From Streptomyces sp. ITFR-21 (GTDB lineage: Bacteria > Actinomycetota > Actinomycetes > Streptomycetales > Streptomycetaceae): a DNA stretch of 64,000 bases. Below are positions 41,706-50,422 of this stretch, one piece after another. Where the stretch lies: assembly GCF_031844685.1 (NCBI RefSeq), contig NZ_CP134605.1:682001-746000 (forward strand), in the 5' to 3' direction. Numbering within the stretch: the stretch's first letter is position 1; each line of letters begins with the position of its first letter. The translations under genes and the position numbers were made by a program. Below the pieces are notes generated by a model that did no database searches, was not told where the DNA came from, and saw only the letters and a program-made list of their open reading frames with translations.

Positions 41706-42355
41706 CGTGCGCCTTCCTTGTCGTGCTGCTGGGTGCTGTCGGACCGGCCGCCGTCGCGCGGGCCGGCCGGCCGGCTGTCACTGAAGGCCACGGCCCGGTC
41801 GCCGCTGAGCGCGGTGATCCGCTCGGCCCACACGCCGTGGTCGGCGGCGTGCTCGGCGCGGAAGCCGGAGTCGACGAGGGTGCCGCCGTGCTCCCAGGTC
41901 ACCACCAGCAGGCCGCCCTCGGTGAGGACCTTGCCGGCGATGGCCTTGTCGAGCCGGGCGCCGCGCAGCGCGGCGGTGGGCACGAAGAAGCCGGGCGCGC
42001 CGGTCCTGTCCACCTCCAGGCCGTCCTCGGTGAGAGCGAGGCGGACCTTGCTGCGGACGCCGAGGCCGTGCACGACGATCCGGTCGAGCCACTGCCCCGC
42101 GGTGGTGCTGCCGTGGTACCGGCCGTGCAGTTCCAGCAGCGGCGGCCCGGTCCGGTCCGGGGCCTGCGGCAGTTCGGGCAGGCCGCCCTGGAGGGTGCGG
42201 CGCCACTGCCAGCCCTGCCGCATCAGCCAGTAGACCAGCGCGACGACCAGTGCGAGTCCGACGATCCAGCCGATCCGGTCGGTCAGGTGGGTGACCTTGG
42301 CGGAGTGCTTGCCGGCGGCCTGCGAGGCGAGCACCGGCAGAGGGTTCGAAGGCAT
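41702..42355 (-). CDS. Membrane-anchored PH-like protein of the pyr operon
   Basis: 217 residues. One transmembrane helix at about 28-45 ([19 protein letters not shown]) is followed by a soluble beta-rich PH-like domain (about 70-190) with [32 protein letters not shown] and [10 protein letters not shown]. Its start overlaps the pyrC stop by one base and its stop overlaps the carA start. That tight placement between pyrC and carA, which I recall as conserved in Streptomyces, suggests a role tied to pyrimidine synthesis, but no function is established. Confidence 0.85.
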   Translation of the reverse strand: MPSNPLPVLASQAAGKHSAKVTHLTDRIGWIVGLALVVALVYWLMRQGWQWRRTLQGGLPELPQAPDRTGPPLLELHGRYHGSTTAGQWLDRIVVHGLGVRSKVRLALTEDGLEVDRTGAPGFFVPTAALRGARLDKAIAGKVLTEGGLLVVTWEHGGTLVDSGFRAEHAADHGVWAERITALSGDRAVAFSDSRPAGPRDGGRSDSTQQHDKEGAR

Positions 42356-43647
42356 CACGTGAGCTTCCCGTCCATGACCGTGGCGTGGCCCCGCAGGAAG
42401 GTGGCGAGGACCCGGCCCGGCAGCTCGCGGCCCGCGTAGGGGGTGTTGCGGCTGCGGGAGGCGAAGCCCGCGGGGTTGACGACCCCACGGTATGCGGGGT
42501 CGAGCAGGACCAGGTTCGCGGGCTCGCCCTCGGCGATCGGGCGGCCGTGTCCGGCCAGCCGGCCGATGACGGCGGGCCGGGTCGACATCCGGTCCGCGAC
42601 GCCCGCCCAGTCCAGCAGCCCGGTGTCGACCATGGCGTGCTGCACGACCGACAGGGCGGTCTCCAGGCCGACCATGCCCATGGCGGCGGAGGCCCACTCG
42701 CAGTCCTTGTCCTCGTGCGGGTGCGGGGCGTGGTCGGTGGCGACGCAGTCGATGGTGCCGTCGGCCAGCGCCTCGCGCAGCGCCAGCACGTCGTCCTGGG
42801 TGCGCAGCGGCGGGTTGACCTTGTAGACCGGGTCGTACGAGCGGACCAGCTCGTCGGTGAGCAGCAGGTGGTGCGGGGTGACCTCGGCGGTGACGTCCCA
42901 GCCCTTTGACTTGGCCCAGCGGACGATCTCCACCGACCCGGCGGTGGACAGGTGGCAGATGTGTACCCGGGAGCCGACGTGCGCGGCCAGCAGCACGTCC
43001 CGGGCGATGACCGACTCCTCGGCGACGGCGGGCCAGCCGGTCAGGCCCAGCTCGCCGGAGACGATGCCCTCGTTCATCTGGGCGCCCTCGGTCAGCCGCG
43101 GTTCCTGGGCGTGCTGGGCGACCACTCCGTCGAACGCCTTCACGTACTCCAGGGCGCGGCGCATGATCACCGCGTCGTCCACGCACTTGCCGTCGTCGGA
43201 GAAGACCCGCACCTGGGCGGCGGAGTCGGCCATCGCGCCCAGCTCGGCGAGCTGCCTGCCCTCCAGGCCGACGGTGACCGCGCCGACCGGCTGCACGTCG
43301 CAGTATCCGGACTCCCTGCCGAGCCGCCACACCTGCTCGACGACGCCGGCCGTGTCGGCCACCGGGAAGGTGTTGGCCATCGCGTGCACCGCGGTATAGC
43401 CGCCGACGGCGGCGGCGCGGGCGCCGGTCAGCACGGTCTCGGAGTCCTCCCGGCCGGGCTCGCGCAGGTGGGTGTGCAGGTCGACCAGGCCGGGCAGCAG
43501 GACCATCCCGCCGTCGGCCTCGACGACGGTGGTCGCGTCCCGGCCGGACAGTCCGGTGCCGATCGCGGCGACGGTGCCGCCGTCGAGCAGGACGTCCCGG
43601 GGCTCGCCGCCGAGGATCCGCGCGCCGCGGATGAGGATCGTGCTCAT
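42355..43647 (-). CDS. pyrC: Dihydroorotase
   Basis: Cyclises carbamoyl aspartate to dihydroorotate. The 430 residues are of the class I type. The first metal site is DLHTHLREPGREDSET, further ligands are in HICHLSTAGS and TPHHLLLTDE, and the last Asp is in ATDHAPHPHEDK. The ATG at MSTILIRGARIL follows AGGAGAGC, and it starts two bases after the pyrB stop. Confidence 0.97.
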   Translation of the reverse strand: MSTILIRGARILGGEPRDVLLDGGTVAAIGTGLSGRDATTVVEADGGMVLLPGLVDLHTHLREPGREDSETVLTGARAAAVGGYTAVHAMANTFPVADTAGVVEQVWRLGRESGYCDVQPVGAVTVGLEGRQLAELGAMADSAAQVRVFSDDGKCVDDAVIMRRALEYVKAFDGVVAQHAQEPRLTEGAQMNEGIVSGELGLTGWPAVAEESVIARDVLLAAHVGSRVHICHLSTAGSVEIVRWAKSKGWDVTAEVTPHHLLLTDELVRSYDPVYKVNPPLRTQDDVLALREALADGTIDCVATDHAPHPHEDKDCEWASAAMGMVGLETALSVVQHAMVDTGLLDWAGVADRMSTRPAVIGRLAGHGRPIAEGEPANLVLLDPAYRGVVNPAGFASRSRNTPYAGRELPGRVLATFLRGHATVMDGKLT

Positions 43648-43649
43648 GG

Positions 43650-44735
43650 TTACTTGCTCTCCTGGGTGCGGGCGTGCTCGGTACCGGTGTGCTGGGTGCG
43701 GGCGTGCCGGGTGCGGGCGTGCTCGGCCCGGTCGTCCGGGTGACCGGTGTCCGTACGGGCGCCGTCCGCGCGGGAGGTGTCCGTACGGGAGGTGGCGATG
43801 GCCGGCTCGGATCCGCCGAGCAGCAGGTAGAGCACGGCCATCCGGGTGCTGACGCCGTTGGCGACCTGCTCGACGGCGGTGCAGCGCGGGGAGTCGGCGA
43901 CCTCGGCGGTGATCTCCATGCCGCGGTTCATCGGGCCCGGGTGCATCACGATGGCGTGCTCGGGCAGCGCCGCCATCCGGCCGCCGTTGAGGCCGTAGCG
44001 GCGGGCGTACTCGCGTTCGGTGGGGAAGAAGGCGGCGTTCATCCGCTCCCGCTGGACCCGCAGCATCATCACCGCGTCGGACTCGGCGAGCACCGCGTCC
44101 AGGTCGTACGACACCTCGCACGGCCACCGCTCGACGCCGATCGGCAGCAGGGTGGGGGGCGCGACCAGCGTGACGTGGGCGCCGAGCGTGGTGAGCAGCA
44201 GCACGTTGGAGCGGGCGACCCGGCTGTGCAGGACGTCGCCGACGACGGTGATCCGGCGGCCGTCCAGGTCCTTGCCGACGCCGGACAGGTGGCGGCGCAT
44301 GGTGAAGGCGTCCAGCAGCGCCTGGGTGGGGTGCTCGTGGGTGCCGTCGCCGGCGTTGACCACCGAGGAGTTGATCCAGCCGGAGGTGGCCAGCCGGTGC
44401 GGGGCGCCGGAGGAGAAGTGGCGGATGACCACCGCGTCGGCGCCCATCGCCTCCAGGGTCAGCGCGGTGTCCTTCAGGGACTCGCCCTTGGAGACCGAGG
44501 AGCCCTTGGCGGAGAAGTTGATGACGTCGGCGGACAGCCGCTTGGCGGCGGCCTCGAAGGAGATCCGGGTCCGGGTGGAGTCCTCGAAGAAGAGGTTGAC
44601 CACGGTACGGCCGCGCAGGGTGGGCAGTTTCTTGATCGGGCGGTCGGCGACGCGGGCCATCTCCTCGGCGGTGTCGAGCACGAGGAGGGCGTCGTCACGG
44701 GTGAGGTCGGCGGCCGAGATCAGATGGCGCTTCAC
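43650..44735 (-). CDS. pyrB: Aspartate carbamoyltransferase catalytic subunit, extended C-terminus
   Basis: Forms carbamoyl aspartate. The 361 residues include the carbamoyl-phosphate loop [19 protein letters not shown], the [12 protein letters not shown] loop, [12 protein letters not shown] and [12 protein letters not shown]. The conserved enzyme ends near [10 protein letters not shown] at about residue 312; a hydrophilic tail of 49 residues follows, rich in H-A-R-T units and absent from typical PyrB. No pyrI regulatory-chain gene is seen. GTG start behind GGAG. Confidence 0.96.
   Translation of the reverse strand: MKRHLISAADLTRDDALLVLDTAEEMARVADRPIKKLPTLRGRTVVNLFFEDSTRTRISFEAAAKRLSADVINFSAKGSSVSKGESLKDTALTLEAMGADAVVIRHFSSGAPHRLATSGWINSSVVNAGDGTHEHPTQALLDAFTMRRHLSGVGKDLDGRRITVVGDVLHSRVARSNVLLLTTLGAHVTLVAPPTLLPIGVERWPCEVSYDLDAVLAESDAVMMLRVQRERMNAAFFPTEREYARRYGLNGGRMAALPEHAIVMHPGPMNRGMEITAEVADSPRCTAVEQVANGVSTRMAVLYLLLGGSEPAIATSRTDTSRADGARTDTGHPDDRAEHARTRHARTQHTGTEHARTQESK
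43665..43724. repeat. 15-bp tandem repeat, 4 units, at the 3' end of pyrB
   Basis: Four adjacent 15-bp units (consensus GGTGCGGGCGTGCTC on the plus strand) encode [15 protein letters not shown] and EHART in the PyrB tail. Three units are near identical; one is diverged. Confidence 0.9.
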
Positions 44736-44835
44736 AGGGTCACTCCGGGGGTGCTGGGTGGGGCCGTGGGTGCGGTGGGGCGGCACGAGGGCGCGCGGAA
44801 GCGCCGGACCCGTCCCCGGGCCGGCGGGCAGTGCG

Positions 44836-45465
44836 CTACCGGTCCGCCGGGGGCCCCGCGGGCGGCTGGGTGCCCTTCGCGGCCCGGTCGGCCCGCTGGC
44901 CGAGCAGCACGCTGTCCCGGCCGTCCTCCTCGGTGAGCAGGACCTTGACGGTCTCGCGGAGCGAGGTGGGCAGGTTCTTGCCCACATAGTCGGCCCTGAT
45001 CGGCAGCTCGCGGTGGCCTCGGTCGACGAGGACGGCGAGCTGGACCGCGCGGGGGCGGCCGATGTCGTTGAGCGCGTCGAGGGCGGCGCGGATGGTACGG
45101 CCGGAGAACAGCACGTCGTCGACCAGGACGACCAGGCGGCCGTCGATGCCGTCGCCGGGGATCTCGGTGCGCGCGAGCGCGCGCGGCGGGTGCAGCCGCA
45201 GGTCGTCGCGGTACATGGTGATGTCGAGCGAGCCGACGGCGGCGGTCCGCCCGGTGATCTCGGCGAGCTTGTCGGCGAGGCGGCGGCCCAGGAAGACGCC
45301 CCTGGTGGGGATGCCCAGCAGCACCACGTCGTCGGCGCCCTTGGCGCGTTCGACGATCTCGTGGGCGATGCGGGTGAGGACCCTGGCGATGTCCGGCGCT
45401 TCGAGCACCGGGCGGGCGGCGGACACGGACGCGGGCATGGTGGCGGTGGTGCGGTCTTCGGCCAT
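44836..45465 (-). CDS. pyrR: Bifunctional pyr operon regulator / uracil phosphoribosyltransferase
   Basis: 209 residues of the phosphoribosyltransferase fold. The PRPP motif is [21 protein letters not shown] and [15 protein letters not shown] is the flexible loop region. As an RNA-binding repressor it senses UMP and binds hairpins in pyr leader mRNA. It is the first gene of the pyr operon, and the ribosome binding site GGAGG sits beside a PyrR-type hairpin. The C-terminal tail is Pro/Ala-rich. Confidence 0.95.
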   Translation of the reverse strand: MAEDRTTATMPASVSAARPVLEAPDIARVLTRIAHEIVERAKGADDVVLLGIPTRGVFLGRRLADKLAEITGRTAAVGSLDITMYRDDLRLHPPRALARTEIPGDGIDGRLVVLVDDVLFSGRTIRAALDALNDIGRPRAVQLAVLVDRGHRELPIRADYVGKNLPTSLRETVKVLLTEEDGRDSVLLGQRADRAAKGTQPPAGPPADR

Positions 45466-45482
45466 CGGCCGGGGACCTCCTT

Positions 45483-45502
45483 CCCCGCCTCACGGGACGG
45501 GC
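45483..45502 (-). promoter_or_regulatory. PyrR-binding loop overlapping the pyrR leader ribosome binding site region
   Basis: The minus-strand RNA reads UCCCGUGAGGC, matching the PyrR consensus UCCNGNGAGGC. It is flanked by CCC/GGG pairs with an internal bulge and followed at once by GGAAGGAGG. In mycobacteria a similar element represses translation rather than terminating transcription, and the same is inferred here. Confidence 0.75.
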
Positions 45503-45610
45503 GTTAAAGGACGTCAGAGGTACCTCACCACCGTATCAGGTGGGCTCCGGGTGACCGGGAGCAGCCCAGGTCAGAGACCAGTCGGCCCTCTTCGGCTTGA
45601 CGAGCGCGGA

Positions 45611-45638
45611 TTACGCTGCGTAACCTCACAGTGAGTCA
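45611..45638 (+). promoter_or_regulatory. Two BldD boxes upstream of bldD
   Basis: TTACGCTGCGTAA (45611-45623) fits the BldD consensus TNACNCWGNGTNA at every fixed position. TCACAGTGAGTCA (45626-45638) fits all but one. They are 15 bp apart and lie 24-51 bp before the bldD start, which agrees with the known autoregulation of bldD. Confidence 0.8.
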
Positions 45639-45661
45639 CCGAGTTGAGTCCCGGGAGCCAT

Positions 45662-46162
45662 ATGTCCAGCGATTACGCCAAGCAGCTCGGAGCGAAGCTC
45701 CGCGCCATCCGCACGCAGCAGGGGCTGTCTCTGCACGGTGTCGAGGAGAAGTCCCAGGGCCGCTGGAAGGCAGTGGTCGTGGGGTCCTACGAGCGCGGGG
45801 ACCGCGCCGTGACCGTGCAGCGACTCGCCGAGCTCGCCGACTTCTACGGGGTGCCGGTCCAGGAACTGCTGCCCGGCACCACGCCCGGCGGCGCCGCCGA
45901 GCCGCCGCCGAAGCTGGTGCTCGACCTGGAGCGGCTGTCCCAGGTCCCGCCCGAGAAGGCCGGCCCGCTGCAGCGCTACGCGGCCACCATCCAGAGCCAG
46001 CGCGGTGACTACAACGGCAAGGTGCTCTCCATCCGCCAGGACGACCTGCGCACCCTCGCGGTGATCTACGACCAGTCCCCCTCGGTCCTGACCGAGCACC
46101 TGATCGCCTGGGGCGTCCTCGACGCGGACGCGCGCCGCGCGGTCCAGCACGAGGAGTCCTGA
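45662..46162 (+). CDS. bldD: Developmental master regulator BldD
   Basis: 166 residues. The N-terminal XRE-type HTH (about 8-68) includes LRAIRTQQGLSLHGVEEKS. The C-terminal domain binds tetrameric c-di-GMP: R-G-D at 114-116 and R-Q-D-D at 125-128, the exact published positions. With c-di-GMP it dimerises and represses sporulation genes in vegetative Streptomyces. The ATG follows CGGGAG. It is divergent from the pyr operon. Confidence 0.98.
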   Translation: MSSDYAKQLGAKLRAIRTQQGLSLHGVEEKSQGRWKAVVVGSYERGDRAVTVQRLAELADFYGVPVQELLPGTTPGGAAEPPPKLVLDLERLSQVPPEKAGPLQRYAATIQSQRGDYNGKVLSIRQDDLRTLAVIYDQSPSVLTEHLIAWGVLDADARRAVQHEES

Positions 46163-46188
46163 CTCTCTTTCCCGCAGAAACGTCCCGC

Positions 46189-46230
46189 CGCCCGGTGCGA
46201 GGACCCCTCCAGGGGTCCCGGCACCGGGCG
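46189..46230 (+). terminator. Terminator after bldD
   Basis: Outer 10-bp stem (CGCCCGGTGC/GCACCGGGCG) and inner 8-bp stem (GGACCCCT/AGGGGTCC), followed by a short T-run (GTTTTC). It starts 26 bp beyond the stop. Confidence 0.8.
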
Positions 46231-46471
46231 TCCCGTTTTCCCGGCCCCCGGGGCCTGTCAGGTGGATCCGCGCGGCCCCGCGGGTCCCGGCCCGCGCGGC
46301 CGCCGCGTTCCCGCCGCTCGACGACGCACCACGCCGCCTCCCTCCTCCGCCGTGCGGTCGCCCCCCTCCCGCGCACCCCGCACCGCCGCCCGCGCGGATC
46401 CACCCCGGCAGGCCCCGGCCGTCCCCGCGGGGCACGTACGCCCGGGGGCCCGCCGGGCGTGGGCGGCGGGC

Positions 46472-46967
46472 TCACGGGGTGGTGGAGAGGCGGGAGACCA
46501 GGGCGGGGAGGAGGTGGGTGGTGAGCCGCGGCGGGAGGGACTGCAGGAGGGTCGGCACGGGGGCGTCCGGGCGGGGAGGGCGCCGTCGGGCGCGATACCG
46601 GCGGCCTGCAGGACCAGCGCGGTCTCGGCGGGGCCGAGGGTGGCGGGGTCCAAAGCGGCCGCCAGCGTGAGGACGGCCGGGTCGGGGGTGGCCGGCCCGG
46701 CGGCGCGGGCGCGGTCGGTCGCCGCCGCCAGCTCGGTGAGGAGTTCGGCGATCCGCTCCGGCGCGGCGGCGGCGGCCGTCACCGTGAGGTGGACGTTGGG
46801 CGGCGAGCCGGCGAAGGGCCAGCTTCGTCCAGGCCGGCCAGCCCCGAGTCGTAGACGTACGCCATGGTCCGCCCGCCGCGCACCGGCAGGTCTCCGGCCC
46901 GCAGCGCGTCCAGCCGCTCCAGCACCGCCTCGGCGGACCCGGCCGCCGGCACTCCCCTGTGTCTCAT
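46472..46967 (-). pseudogene. Remnant of a PLP-dependent decarboxylase gene
   Basis: The 5' part encodes a family-like N-terminus (VPAAGSAEAVLERLDALRAG then GGRTMAYVYDSG). It then jumps, with a frame change near 46820, to sequence like the C-terminus (PPNVHLTVTAAAA, then ATPDPAVLTLAAALDP). A further frame change restores a C-terminal reading LLQSLPPRLTTHLLPALVSRL before the stop. The whole catalytic core with the PLP lysine is missing, so this is an internally deleted, frameshifted relic of a roughly 450-500-residue enzyme of the group II / sphingosine-phosphate-lyase-like type. Confidence 0.75.
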
Positions 46968-47104
46968 GTGTCTCGGACATGCCGCGGAATCTGGGCCACG
47001 CGCCCGGACACGCACCAGGCCCGCAGCAGAGGGGTGCTCACGTTCTGCTGTCGGGCCTGGCCGACGGCGCCGCCGGCGACCGCCTACGACATGCCGCTCA
47101 CCGC

Positions 47105-47530
47105 TTACCGCTTGAGGGTCGGCTTCAGTTCCAGCAGCCGGCCGAGCAGTCCGTTGACGAAGGACGGCGAGTCATCGGTGGAGAACTCCTTGGCGAGCTG
47201 CACCGCCTCGTCCAGCACCACCGCGTCCGGCACGTCGTCCTCCCAGAGCAGCTCGTACGTGCCGAGCCGCAGGACGTTGCGGTCCACCACCGGCATCCGG
47301 TCCAGCGTCCAGCCGACCGAGTAGCCGGCCAGCAGTTCGTCGATCCGCCGGGCGTGCGCCTCGTAGCCCTCGACCAGTTGCGTCGTGTACTCGGTGACCG
47401 GCGGCTGCCGGTCGTCGGTCCGGGCGAGCCTGATCCAGTCCGCCATGACGGACGTGGGGGTCGCACCCCGTTGCTCCGCCTCGAACAGAATCTGGAACGC
47501 GCGCTTTCGGGCCTTGTTCCGGGCAGCCAC
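47105..47530 (-). CDS. nusB: Transcription antitermination factor NusB
   Basis: 141 residues, all helical. It starts ARNKARKRAFQILFEAEQRG, followed by WTLDRMPVVDRNVLRLGTYELL and the C-terminal LAKEFSTDDSPSFVNGLLGRL, the standard NusB blocks. It binds boxA RNA with NusE in rRNA antitermination. It starts two bases after the efp stop. Confidence 0.97.
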   Translation of the reverse strand: MAARNKARKRAFQILFEAEQRGATPTSVMADWIRLARTDDRQPPVTEYTTQLVEGYEAHARRIDELLAGYSVGWTLDRMPVVDRNVLRLGTYELLWEDDVPDAVVLDEAVQLAKEFSTDDSPSFVNGLLGRLLELKPTLKR

Positions 47531-47532
47531 GG

Positions 47533-48099
47533 TTAGCTGTTCACCCGGCCGAGGTAGTCGCCCGTGCGGGTGTCGACCTTCACCTTTTCACCCGTGGTGA
47601 TGAACAGCGGGACACCGATCTCGTGACCGGTCTCCAGCCGCGCGGGCTTGGAGCCGCCGGTGGAGCGGTCGCCCTGCACGCCGGGCTCGGTGTACTCGAT
47701 GACCAGCTCGACGGAGGCGGGCAGTTCGATGTACAAGGGCGCGCCCTCGTACATGGCGACGACGGCCTCGAAGCCCTCCAGCAGGTAGTTGGCGGCGTCG
47801 CCCACCACCTCGGGGGTGACGTTGATCTGGTCGTACGTCTCGGTGTCCATGAAGACGAAGTCGCTGCCGTCCTTGTAGGAGAACTGCATGCCGCGCTTGT
47901 CGACGTTGGCGGTCTCCACCTTCAGGCCCGCGTTGAAGGTCTTGTCGACGACCTTCCCGGACAGCACGTGCTTGAGCTTGGTGCGCACGAAGGCGGGGCC
48001 CTTGCCGGGCTTGACGTGCTGGAATTCGACAACGGTCCAGAGCTGGTCGCCGTCGAGCTTGAGCACGAGGCCGTTCTTGAGGTCGTTCGTGGTGGCCAC
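47533..48099 (-). CDS. efp: Elongation factor P
   Basis: Relieves ribosome stalling at polyproline. The 188 residues have three OB-like domains. The tip loop of domain I reads [11 protein letters not shown], the PGKGP type that in actinobacteria works without lysine modification; no EpmA, EpmB or EarP gene is seen here. The GTG start gives [13 protein letters not shown] and follows AGGAG at a somewhat long spacing. Confidence 0.97.
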   Translation of the reverse strand: MATTNDLKNGLVLKLDGDQLWTVVEFQHVKPGKGPAFVRTKLKHVLSGKVVDKTFNAGLKVETANVDKRGMQFSYKDGSDFVFMDTETYDQINVTPEVVGDAANYLLEGFEAVVAMYEGAPLYIELPASVELVIEYTEPGVQGDRSTGGSKPARLETGHEIGVPLFITTGEKVKVDTRTGDYLGRVNS

Positions 48100-48151
48100 G
48101 GTTGCGGAATCTCCTGAAACTGCTGCTTCGGGACCAGGAATCCCGCGCCCG

Positions 48152-49264
48152 TCACAGGGCGAGCAGTTCCTTGGTCGTGATGGTGAGTAGCTCGGGCCCG
48201 CCGTCCGCCAGTGGACGTACGACGAGTGTGTCGTCGATCCGGACGCCGCCGCGGCCCGGAAGGTGGACTCCCGGTTCGACGGTGACCGGCACGCAAGCGT
48301 CCAGTTTACCCATGGCCGCAGGTGACAACCGAGGGTCCTCGTCGATTTCCAGTCCCACCCCGTGGCCGGACCAGGGGGCCAGGCCCTCGCCGTGGCCGGC
48401 CGCGAGCAGCGGCTGCCGGGTGGCCCGGTCGACGTCACGGCAGGCCACACCGGGTGCGAGCGCCTCCCGGCCGGCCCGCTGGGCGTCGAAGACCAGCTCG
48501 TAGAGCTCGATCTGCCAGGAGGCCGGCGCTGTTCCGATGACGAAGGTGCGGCCCACTTCGCAGCGGTAGCCCCGGTAGCGGGCGCCGAGCCGGACGGTGA
48601 GGAAGTCGCCCTCCTCCACCCGGCGGTCGGTCGGCACATGGCGGGCGGTGCCGGAGTTGGGGCCGGTGCCGACGGAGGTGGCGAAGGCCGGGCCCTCGGC
48701 GCCGTGGTCGACCAGCCGGCGCTCCAGCTCCAGCGCGAGGTGCCGCTCGGTACGGCCGACCAGGATGGACTCCAGCAGTTCGCCGAGCGCCTGGTCGGCG
48801 ATCTCCGCCGCTATCCGCAGGGCGGCGATCTCGTGCTCGTCCTTGACCAGCCGCAGCTGCTCCACCGCGCCCCCGAGGTCGGCCAGCTGCAGCCCGCCGG
48901 CGGCCGAGCGCAGGGCCCGGTGCCGGGTCACGGTCAGGTGGTGCTCCTCGACGGCCAGCGAGTCCGCGTGCCGGCGCCCGGCCAGCTCGGCGGCGGCCAC
49001 CGCGGCGTCTCCCTCCGGAGCGGACAGCACCACCGAGCGCAGGTCGTCCGGCGGTTCGGCGCCCTGCTCCCGGTCGTCCGGCGGCGGGCGCAGGTGCACC
49101 AGGGTGTCCTCCGGGCCCGGCCCGACCAGCAGCGCGCCGCCCTGCGGGGCGCAGCCGGTGAGGTACCGCACGTTGGCGGCACCGGTCACCAGGGCGGCGG
49201 CGACCCCGGCAGCCGCGCACCGGTCGCGCAGCCGGGCCCTGCGGGTCGTATGCACGTCGGCCAT
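48152..49264 (-). CDS. M24-family (Xaa-Pro peptidase-like) protein with altered metal site
   Basis: 370 residues with the creatinase-like N-domain (about 1-130) and pita-bread C-domain. The usual five metal ligands are partly replaced. The first Asp (in IDxGA) is Arg in [11 protein letters not shown], the second Asp is Glu in CEVGRTF, and the last Glu is Asp in VRIDDTLVV; the His in [11 protein letters not shown] and the Glu in VEPGVHLPG remain. Normal dinuclear-metal peptidase activity is therefore doubtful. It lies just upstream of efp, which in itself concerns proline-rich proteins, as in other Streptomyces. Confidence 0.88.
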   Translation of the reverse strand: MADVHTTRRARLRDRCAAAGVAAALVTGAANVRYLTGCAPQGGALLVGPGPEDTLVHLRPPPDDREQGAEPPDDLRSVVLSAPEGDAAVAAAELAGRRHADSLAVEEHHLTVTRHRALRSAAGGLQLADLGGAVEQLRLVKDEHEIAALRIAAEIADQALGELLESILVGRTERHLALELERRLVDHGAEGPAFATSVGTGPNSGTARHVPTDRRVEEGDFLTVRLGARYRGYRCEVGRTFVIGTAPASWQIELYELVFDAQRAGREALAPGVACRDVDRATRQPLLAAGHGEGLAPWSGHGVGLEIDEDPRLSPAAMGKLDACVPVTVEPGVHLPGRGGVRIDDTLVVRPLADGGPELLTITTKELLAL

Positions 49265-49323
49265 GCGGTGAGCCTACGGGGTGCGGCGCGCCGGGGCCCG
49301 GTGTTGTACGTCCGACCGTGGGG

Positions 49324-50034
49324 TCACCAGACCGGCGGCCCCTGGGCGGCGCGGGCGACCACCCGGTCCAGGGCCGCCGCCGCGGCCGGGACGTCCAGCT
49401 GGGAGTTGTCGATGATGGGCAGGCCCGAGCCGTACCAGCCGGCCATCCGGCCGTGGATCCGGGCGACCTCCTCGTCGGAGAGGCGCCGGTTGCCGGTGCG
49501 TTCGGCGTTGCGGGTCAGGACGACGTCCAGGCCGGGCAGCAGGACGACCGGGAGCAGGCCGGGGCCGACGTGGCGCTTCCAGCCGCCGAGGCCGACGGCG
49601 GGGCGGTCGGGGAAGACCGCGTCGTCGATGATGCAGGACACCGCGTTGGCCAGGAAGTTGCGGGCGGCGAAGCCGCAGGTGCGGCGGGCCAGCCGGTACT
49701 GGGCCTCGGAGTGCTCGTTCCACCCCGCCTGCGGGTCGGCGAACCCGGAGCGGACCCATTCCCGTACGTCGTCCAGGCTGATGTGCGCGGTCGGGGCGCC
49801 CCGGGTGTCCGCCCAGTGCCGGGCGATGGTGGTCTTGCCGGCGCCGGCCGCGCCGATCAGCAGGACGGCCACCGGGCCCTGCGGGCCGCCGCCGGGCTGC
49901 GCGGGCAGCTGGACGGGCGCGGGCGGCCCCAGCGGGAAGTGCCCGGTGCCGTTCGCGCCGGGCGGCGCGGTGCCGCCGGGGGGCGGCGGAGGGCCGGGAC
50001 GCCCTGGCTGCGGCGCGCCCACAGGATGCTGCAT
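49324..50034 (-). CDS. P-loop ATPase/kinase-like protein
   Basis: 236 residues. A Pro/Gly-rich lead (about 1-55) is followed by the Walker A LLIGAAGAGKTTIARHW (about 60-76). The body has the look of small kinases or zeta-toxin-like phosphotransferases, with SLDDVREWVRSGFAD, CIIDDAVFPDRP as Walker B-like and VVLTRNAERTGNRRL with arginines near the lid. The substrate is unknown. Conserved in Streptomyces beside the M24 gene, as far as I recall. Confidence 0.82.
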   Translation of the reverse strand: MQHPVGAPQPGRPGPPPPPGGTAPPGANGTGHFPLGPPAPVQLPAQPGGGPQGPVAVLLIGAAGAGKTTIARHWADTRGAPTAHISLDDVREWVRSGFADPQAGWNEHSEAQYRLARRTCGFAARNFLANAVSCIIDDAVFPDRPAVGLGGWKRHVGPGLLPVVLLPGLDVVLTRNAERTGNRRLSDEEVARIHGRMAGWYGSGLPIIDNSQLDVPAAAAALDRVVARAAQGPPVW

Positions 50035-50422
50035 CTCGCTGTGACTCCATCCCGTACCACCCCGTACCGGGGCCCCCGTCCCGACCCGCTGGTGACTCGC
50101 TGCTCGACACCGAACGGTACAGGTTTCCTACGGGTGTTGTCCGCAGGTCCCCGGCGGCCCCGGGGCATGACCGCCGGCGGCGACACACCGGGCGGCCGGG
50201 GCCGGACACCACGGCGCCAGCCCCCTCAGGCCGGTGACGACCCGCGACCCCGTCCCGGCCGGCCGCGCGGTTCCCCGCGCCGCTATGTGCCCACTCCCGG
50301 CGACGAGGGCCGCCCCTACCGCCGACGGCGACACACCAGGGGCGCGGGAAACCGCGCGCAACCGGTCACCGGCCGGTGATCAGGACACGACCGCAACAAC
50401 ACCCCCCCGCACCCCGGAAGCC
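50035..50422. other. Intergenic region carrying an inverted pair of a dispersed motif
   Basis: 388 bp. GCGCGGTTCCCCGCGCC at 50265-50281 and GGCGCGGGAAACCGCGC at 50341-50357 are inverted copies (16 of 17 match). The second is the exact complement of 28199-28215. Such elements are frequent between genes in Streptomyces genomes. No gene is seen. Confidence 0.65.
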
